A stretch of 64,000 bases of DNA, taken from contig CAZJBJ010000002.1 in NCBI GenBank assembly GCA_964544295.1, forward strand, positions 12,292 through 76,291, read 5' to 3'. Origin of the DNA: JAENVU01 sp964544295. Its GTDB lineage: Bacteria > Actinomycetota > Acidimicrobiia > IMCC26256 > JAENVU01. Within the stretch, counting starts at the first letter, position 1. Each line of letters opens with the position of its first letter. The notes beneath the pieces were generated by a model. That model ran no database searches, was not told the origin of the DNA, and saw nothing but the letters and a program-made list of their open reading frames with translations. A program made the position numbers and the translations under genes. Positions 59,531 through 64,000 of this stretch are shown piece after piece.

Positions 59531-60459
59531 TGAGAGAGCTTCGCAATCGTCTGCTGTCCGAGATCCGCAAGGTCGTGGTCGGCCAGGACGAGACCGCCGA
59601 CTTCGTGCTCGCCGCGATCTCGGTCCAAGGCCATGTGTTGCTGGAAGGGGTACCCGGCGTGGCGAAGTCGCTTCTCGCGAGCACGGTGGCGCGGGCGCTC
59701 GGCGTGTCGTTCCGACGAGTGCAGTTCACGCCCGACATGCTCCCGTCGGACCTGACCGGAACGATGACCCTGCGCGGCCAAGAGTTCGCGTTTCGACCGG
59801 GTCCGGTCTTCACCAACGTCATGCTGGCGGACGAGATCAACCGCACGCCCCCCAAGGCACAGGCAGCCCTGCTCGAGGCCATGCAAGAGCGCAGCGTGTC
59901 GGTCGACGGGGTGTCACACCCACTCCCGGATCCATTCCTCGTGCTCGCGACTCAGAATCCGATCGAATACGAGGGCACCTACCCGCTTCCCGAAGCGCAG
60001 TTGGACCGGTTCCTGCTCAAGGTCGACGTCGGCTATCCGCAACCGGCCGACGAGCTGGCGATGCTGAAGATCGCGCATCACGGTGTATCACCGGCCACTC
60101 TCGATGACGTCACGGTGGTGACGTCCGCCGACGAACTGCGGGACCTGCGCGCCACGGTCGACGCGACGCGCGTGACGGACGACGTCTTGGGCTACATCGC
60201 CCAGCTCGGTCTCGCGACGCGTGCCCTCCCGAGCGTCGCGCTCGGCGCGAGTCCCCGGTCGATCATGCACCTCCTCGCGGCCAGCAAGGCATCCGCACGA
60301 ATGGCCGGTCGGGACTTCGTCACTCCCGACGACGTCGCGTGGATGGCCTCGCCCGTCTGGCGACACCGGATCCAGCTGCGCCCGGAGGCCGAGCTGGAGC
60401 GGAGCACCAGCGACGACGCGATACGCGCCGCGCTCGCCACGGTGCCCGTGCCCCGATAG
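59530..60459 (+). CDS. MoxR-family AAA+ ATPase
   Basis: 309 residues. Walker A GVPGVAKS (40-47), Walker B VMLADEINR, sensor-1 LVLATQNPIEYEGTYPLPEAQLDRF, and the arginine-containing GASPRSIMHLLAASKASA near the lid. MoxR ATPases act as chaperones for maturation of complexes together with DUF58/VWA partners. It overlaps the DUF4350 gene by one base and precedes the DUF58 gene by 2 bp. Confidence 0.93.
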   Translation: MRELRNRLLSEIRKVVVGQDETADFVLAAISVQGHVLLEGVPGVAKSLLASTVARALGVSFRRVQFTPDMLPSDLTGTMTLRGQEFAFRPGPVFTNVMLADEINRTPPKAQAALLEAMQERSVSVDGVSHPLPDPFLVLATQNPIEYEGTYPLPEAQLDRFLLKVDVGYPQPADELAMLKIAHHGVSPATLDDVTVVTSADELRDLRATVDATRVTDDVLGYIAQLGLATRALPSVALGASPRSIMHLLAASKASARMAGRDFVTPDDVAWMASPVWRHRIQLRPEAELERSTSDDAIRAALATVPVPR

Positions 60460-60461
60460 CT

Positions 60462-61772
60462 ATGGCCATCGTCCTCTTGGTCGTTGCGTGCGTCGCGGGA
60501 GCCACCATCGGGCTCGGCGCGTCACCGCTGATGGTCACGCCGCGGGCAGGGCTCGTCGCCGTCGCGCTCACCGTCGCGGCGATCGCCCTCCCGACGTCGA
60601 TCGTCGCCGGCGGGGCGCTCGTGTTGGGCGGTGCATGCGTGGCCGATGCCTTCCTCGCCCGGCACCGCCCGCGGCTGACGAGGACCCTGCCACCGCTCCT
60701 CGTGCGCGGCCTCCCGGCCGCTCTGACCGTCCAGGCCGCTCCGAGCGTCGGCGTGGTTCGCATGCGTCAGCCGCGCGCCGCCGAGGTCCGGGTCGATCCG
60801 CCCGAGGCGGATACTCGACTCGAGGCTCACCTGATTGCCGCGCGACGCGGCCGTCACCAGCTCCGCCCGGTCGCGACCCGTCATACCGGCCCGCTCGGCC
60901 TTGCCGCCTGGTACCACCAGAAGGGGCCGAACGAAGAAGTCGTCGTCTACCCGGATGTCCCCCAGGCCCGGCGCATCGCGACCGAGGTGAGGCGGGGCCG
61001 CTTCCGAGACTCGGGCGAACTCACGCGAGGACCGCTCGGACTCGGATCCGACTTCGAGTCGATTCGTGACTACCTCCCCGACGACGACATCCGCCAGGTG
61101 AACTGGGCGGCGACCCAGCGTCAGGGGCGCCCGATGAGCAACCAGTACCGGGTCGAGCAGGACCGTACGGTGATCGGTCTCGTCGACAGCGGACGGCTGA
61201 TGGCCGCACCCATCGGCGATCGCACCCGGCTCGACGCGGCGCTCGACGCCCTGACCGCGATCGCCTTCGTGGCCGACGAACTCGGCGACCGCGTCGGCGT
61301 GATCGCTTTCGCCGAGTCCATCCGCGTCAAGGTCGCACCCCAACGCCGTGGCGCGGACGCGATCGTGCGCTCGATCTTCGATCTGGAGCCGACCGAGACC
61401 GACGCGGCATATGACCTCGCATTTCGGACCGTCGGAGGTGGCAAGCGGTCGCTCGTCGTCTTCTTCACTGACTTACTCGACGGTGCGGCCGCCGCGGAGC
61501 TGCTCCAGTCCCTCCCCGTGTTGCGTCGGCGTCACGTCGTGGTCGTCGCCAGCGTCGTCGATCCCGATCTGGACCTGCTCCGGCGCGCGGAACCCGAGAC
61601 GGTGGCCGACGTGTACCGCGCCGCAGCGGCGGTCGACCTGCTCGGCAATCGCGCGTCGGTCATCGGACAGTTGGAACATGCCGGTGCCGTGGTCGTCGAG
61701 GCGCCCGTGCAACAGCTCAGCGAAGCGTGTGTGCGCGCGTACCTCAGAGAGAAGCGGCGCTCACGGTTGTGA
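60462..61772 (+). CDS. DUF58 (VWA-like) domain protein
   Basis: 436 residues. Two N-terminal membrane segments (IVLLVVACVAGATIGLG, LVAVALTVAAIALPTSIVAGGALVLG), a beta-rich middle (RRGRHQLRPVATRHTGPLGLAAW), the family signature SDFESIRDYLPDDDIRQVNWAATQRQGRPMSN-type block, then a VWA-like domain with VIGLVDSGRLM in the MIDAS position. It works with the MoxR ATPase. Its 3' end overlaps the convergent SpoIIM-like gene by 29 bp. Confidence 0.9.
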   Translation: MAIVLLVVACVAGATIGLGASPLMVTPRAGLVAVALTVAAIALPTSIVAGGALVLGGACVADAFLARHRPRLTRTLPPLLVRGLPAALTVQAAPSVGVVRMRQPRAAEVRVDPPEADTRLEAHLIAARRGRHQLRPVATRHTGPLGLAAWYHQKGPNEEVVVYPDVPQARRIATEVRRGRFRDSGELTRGPLGLGSDFESIRDYLPDDDIRQVNWAATQRQGRPMSNQYRVEQDRTVIGLVDSGRLMAAPIGDRTRLDAALDALTAIAFVADELGDRVGVIAFAESIRVKVAPQRRGADAIVRSIFDLEPTETDAAYDLAFRTVGGGKRSLVVFFTDLLDGAAAAELLQSLPVLRRRHVVVVASVVDPDLDLLRRAEPETVADVYRAAAAVDLLGNRASVIGQLEHAGAVVVEAPVQQLSEACVRAYLREKRRSRL

Positions 61773-62757
61773 GCCGGGGCCGTGCCACTTCGATCGGCGC
61801 GTCGGGGTCGTCAGTCGCGGATTCCGGGCGGCCACGGAAGAACACCAGCGACCAGAACCCGCCGCCGAGTATGACCCCGACCGCGATGGCCGGCACGAGC
61901 CCGATCCCTGACGTCGACAGCGAGCCTTCGACAATGCCGCAACCGGTCAGGACGATCGCGGTCCCGATGATCATCTCGATCGCACCGATCGCCTCGGCGC
62001 GAAAGGCGCTGGCACGAGTCCGGTAGCCCGGCGCGACCAACGCCCAACCGAGGCGCATCCCGGCCGCGCCCGCGACGATGATGCAGCTGAGTTCGAGGAT
62101 CCCGTGCGGGAAGACGAACTCGAACAGCGGCTCGCCGTTCCCCACATGGATCGCGAGCCCGAACGTCGCACCGAGCGCGACGCCTTGGTAGCCCAGGAAG
62201 GCCAGCGCCCCCACACCCCCGATCACGCCCAGACCGAAGGCGACGAAGGTCACCTGGATGTTGTTGGTGAAGATCTGGGAGGAGACGGCGGCCTTCTCAT
62301 CCGCGCTCAGGCCGAAATCAGCGCGGTCACGCGACGTGACCGATTCGGCGCCGCCGGGTACCAGACCTCGTGCCTTCGCCGGCTCGCGGGTTGCCCACAC
62401 CGCGGAGAGCACGAAGGGAACCATGAGGAACAGGAAGGCGACGAGCAGGAGACGCGGCCGCTCGCGGATTCGACGCCAGTAGCCCGTCGTCAGGAAGTGG
62501 ACCACGCGCGGGCGGCTGCGATCGAGGCCGGCGAGGCGCTGTCGGGCGGCGACCACTCGGCGCTCCAGCGCGACGCCCACCGGGTCTCCGGGGAACCGTC
62601 GCCGCGCGATCGCGAGGTCGGCGGTCGTCGACCGGTACAGCTCCGAGAGCCGCCGAATCGCCCCCGGATCACGCCGAATCGCGCGGCCACGGTCGATGAT
62701 CGAGTCGAGCTCGGACCAGCGAGCAGCACGATCGGCGATGAAGAGCTCTCGATCCAC
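61744..62757 (-). CDS. stage II sporulation protein M-like membrane protein
   Basis: 337 residues from GTG 62757. A cytoplasmic helical head (ELDSIIDRGRAIRRDPGAIRRLSELYRSTTADLAIARRRF) is followed by a membrane region: LLLVAFLFLMVPFVLSAVWA, IFTNNIQVTFVAFGLGVIGGVGALAFLGYQGVALG, FVFPHGILELSCIIVAGAAGMRLGWAL. FxPHGxxE is the SpoIIM hallmark. In non-sporulating actinobacteria it regularly accompanies RDD and MoxR-DUF58 genes. Confidence 0.88.
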   Translation of the reverse strand: MDRELFIADRAARWSELDSIIDRGRAIRRDPGAIRRLSELYRSTTADLAIARRRFPGDPVGVALERRVVAARQRLAGLDRSRPRVVHFLTTGYWRRIRERPRLLLVAFLFLMVPFVLSAVWATREPAKARGLVPGGAESVTSRDRADFGLSADEKAAVSSQIFTNNIQVTFVAFGLGVIGGVGALAFLGYQGVALGATFGLAIHVGNGEPLFEFVFPHGILELSCIIVAGAAGMRLGWALVAPGYRTRASAFRAEAIGAIEMIIGTAIVLTGCGIVEGSLSTSGIGLVPAIAVGVILGGGFWSLVFFRGRPESATDDPDAPIEVARPRLTTVSAASL

Positions 62758-62775
62758 ACGGAGATTGTCTACCGT
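62758..62775. promoter_or_regulatory. back-to-back promoters of the SpoIIM-like and RDD genes
   Basis: TACCGT (62770-62775) ends six bases before the RDD GTG at 62782. On the other strand the hexamer GACAAT lies six to seven bases before GTG 62757. Only 24 bp separate the two start codons, so the two transcripts should compete for polymerase. Confidence 0.5.
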
Positions 62776-62781
62776 TTCGAC

Positions 62782-63594
62782 GTGGAATTGGATGACCGGC
62801 TCAAGATTGTGACTCCGGAGGGGGTTGCGATCGAGCTGATCGTCGCCGGAATCGGCTCTCGATTCATTGCCGGGATGCTCGATATCACGATCCAGATGCT
62901 CGCACTCATGGCCATCGGGCAGGCCGTGACCTTCGGGTTGCAGGACGGGTTCGCCGCGGCGGTCGCCATCGTCACCTTCTTCCTCGTGCTCTTCGCCTAT
63001 CCCATCCTGTTCGAAGTCCTGAACCAGGGACGTACACCAGGCAAACTGGCAGTCGGGATCCGGGTCGTCCGCATCGATGGGAGCCCCATTCGCGCCACCG
63101 GCAGCGTGCTGCGCAACGTCCTCCGGCTCATCGACGGGTGGATCGTGATCACGTTCTTTCTGTTCCCAGTCGGGTTCATCACCGCGTTCGTGACCAAACA
63201 CGCCCAGCGGCTCGGCGACCTCGCCGCGGGGACAGTCGTCATTCGCGACCGCCTCCAGACTGCCGATCGCATCGACCCCACGTACATCGCGACCCCGCGG
63301 CCAGCCGACGTGAGCTGGGACGTCACCGGCGTGACCGCAGACGAGATCTTCGTGACCCGTCGATACCTCGAGCGGCGCGGAACGCTCCCCATGAATGCAC
63401 GGATCCAGCTCTCGCACCAACTCGCGGAAAGAGTGCGGGCGCACGTTCCCGGGCTCGACCCGTCGGTCCAGGGTGAGCAGGTCCTCGAATGGGTTCTGGC
63501 GCGGAAGGACGGGCGCGTCGATGTCGGATCGGTCACCCGGTCCACCGGTCCCGACGGGTCCACGGCGTTGACCGGCGAGGCAACTCCCTCGTAG
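62782..63594 (+). CDS. RDD-family membrane protein
   Basis: 270 residues from GTG 62782. GIGSRFIAGMLDITIQMLALMAIG carries the Arg and Asp of the RDD name; further helices are AAVAIVTFFLVLFAYPILFEVL and WIVITFFLFPVGFITAFV, with GRTPGKLAVGIRVVRIDG between them as the conserved loop. A cytoplasmic C-terminal domain of about 100 residues follows. Function unknown; transport or channel-like roles are proposed for the family. Confidence 0.88.
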   Translation: MELDDRLKIVTPEGVAIELIVAGIGSRFIAGMLDITIQMLALMAIGQAVTFGLQDGFAAAVAIVTFFLVLFAYPILFEVLNQGRTPGKLAVGIRVVRIDGSPIRATGSVLRNVLRLIDGWIVITFFLFPVGFITAFVTKHAQRLGDLAAGTVVIRDRLQTADRIDPTYIATPRPADVSWDVTGVTADEIFVTRRYLERRGTLPMNARIQLSHQLAERVRAHVPGLDPSVQGEQVLEWVLARKDGRVDVGSVTRSTGPDGSTALTGEATPS

Positions 63595-63631
63595 CGTGCC
63601 CGGACCCACCCGAAATCCTCGAGGAGTCGTC

Positions 63632-64000
63632 ATGTCCGAATGGGGCTTTGAAACCCGCCAGGTGCACGCCGGAGCCGAGCCGGACCCGACCACGGGTGCC
63701 CGCGCCGTGCCGATCTACCAGACGACCTCGTACGTCTTCCGCGACACCGACCACGCCGCCGACCTCTTCGGCCTCGCCGAACTCGGCAACATCTACACGC
63801 GGATCATGAACCCGACCCAGGCCGCGTTCGAGGACCGCATCGCCGCCCTCGAAGGCGGCATCGGCGCGCTGGCGTGCTCGAGTGGCATGGCGGCGCAGAC
63901 GATCGCGCTGATGAACCTGGCCGAGAACGGTGGGCACGTCGTGTCGAGCGCGTCGCTCTACGGCGGCACCTACAGCCAGCTGCACTACACGTTCCCGAAG
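63632..64000 (+). CDS. O-acetylhomoserine sulfhydrylase/aminocarboxypropyltransferase, 3' end outside the window
   Basis: 123 codons from ATG 63632 (GAGGAG upstream) to the window edge. WGFETRQVHAGAEPDPTTGARAVPIYQTTSYVF-type start, then NIYTRIMNPTQAAFEDRIAALEGG and ACSSGMAAQT, the N-terminal part of the Cys/Met-metabolism PLP family; the TRIMNPT segment is typical of MetY-like enzymes. The PLP lysine lies beyond the edge. It would make homocysteine from O-acetylhomoserine and sulfide. Confidence 0.88.
   Translation, partial: MSEWGFETRQVHAGAEPDPTTGARAVPIYQTTSYVFRDTDHAADLFGLAELGNIYTRIMNPTQAAFEDRIAALEGGIGALACSSGMAAQTIALMNLAENGGHVVSSASLYGGTYSQLHYTFPK

Noticed and set aside
61744..62757. Evidence of endospore formation from the SpoIIM-like gene
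   Set aside because: SpoIIM-like proteins with RDD and MoxR/DUF58 genes are common in non-sporulating actinobacteria.

Overview
The window is 64 kb of very GC-rich DNA with strong third-position G/C bias, dense operons with ATGA/GTGA/TGATG overlaps, many GTG starts, a WhiB protein, crotonyl-CoA carboxylase/reductase, and many TAnnnT hexamers 6-9 bases before the start codon (leaderless transcripts). Together these point to the chromosome of a free-living aerobic actinobacterium. The mix (two ArsA-like ATPases beside whiB, ethylmalonyl-CoA pathway genes, selA-selB, LDGFGG-type repeats) would suit the Acidimicrobiia, but that assignment is an inference. I see no insertion sequence, prophage, CRISPR array or rRNA. 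There is one tRNA, tRNA-Pro(CGG).

Layout. 0-5.5 kb: end of a DUF2855 gene, a TetR regulator, a DUF1330-like protein, haloalkane dehalogenase and a lipoprotein, then an opposing NUDIX/metallo-beta-lactamase pair. 5.6-8.7 kb: selA-selB (selenocysteine incorporation; no selC or selD here). 8.7-13.2 kb: whiB, an NfeD-type membrane protein, two ArsA/Get3-like ATPases, a receiver-like protein and tRNA-Pro. 13.3-24 kb: an accessory-looking stretch of small regulators and enzymes: methyltransferases, an ArsR-SRPBCC operon with a palindromic operator, GNATs, a HAD phosphatase, a kinase-SRPBCC fusion, a MazF toxin-antitoxin pair, and a TetR gene with its operator. 24-26.6 kb: a polar amino-acid ABC transporter with a perfect 14-bp hairpin after the binding-protein gene. 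26.6-36.9 kb: hydrolases, a secreted copper-radical (galactose-oxidase-like) protein with five C-terminal repeats, asd-lysC, a secreted CocE-type peptidase/esterase, a membrane-anchored cyclophilin and an S51-like protein.

37-54.8 kb: the metabolic core. 3-hydroxybutyryl-CoA dehydrogenase, ethylmalonyl-CoA mutase, acyl-CoA carboxylase beta and epsilon subunits, ethylmalonyl/methylmalonyl-CoA epimerase, crotonyl-CoA carboxylase/reductase and acetyl-CoA acetyltransferase supply much of the ethylmalonyl-CoA pathway of acetyl-CoA assimilation. They are interspersed with fadD, CaiB/BaiF CoA transferase, surE, a nitrilase-family amidase and a metallophosphoesterase. A 310-bp intergenic region at 42.47-42.78 kb holds an ordered cluster of DnaA-box-like 9-mers and is the most unusual non-coding signal seen. 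A 62-bp unit repeated three times covers the 3' end of the thiolase gene.

55-64 kb: membrane proteins with polyproline N-termini (CD225-like and others), a DUF2752 protein, then the conserved DUF4129-DUF4350-MoxR-DUF58 operon facing a SpoIIM-like gene that diverges from an RDD gene, and finally the start of an O-acetylhomoserine sulfhydrylase cut by the window edge.
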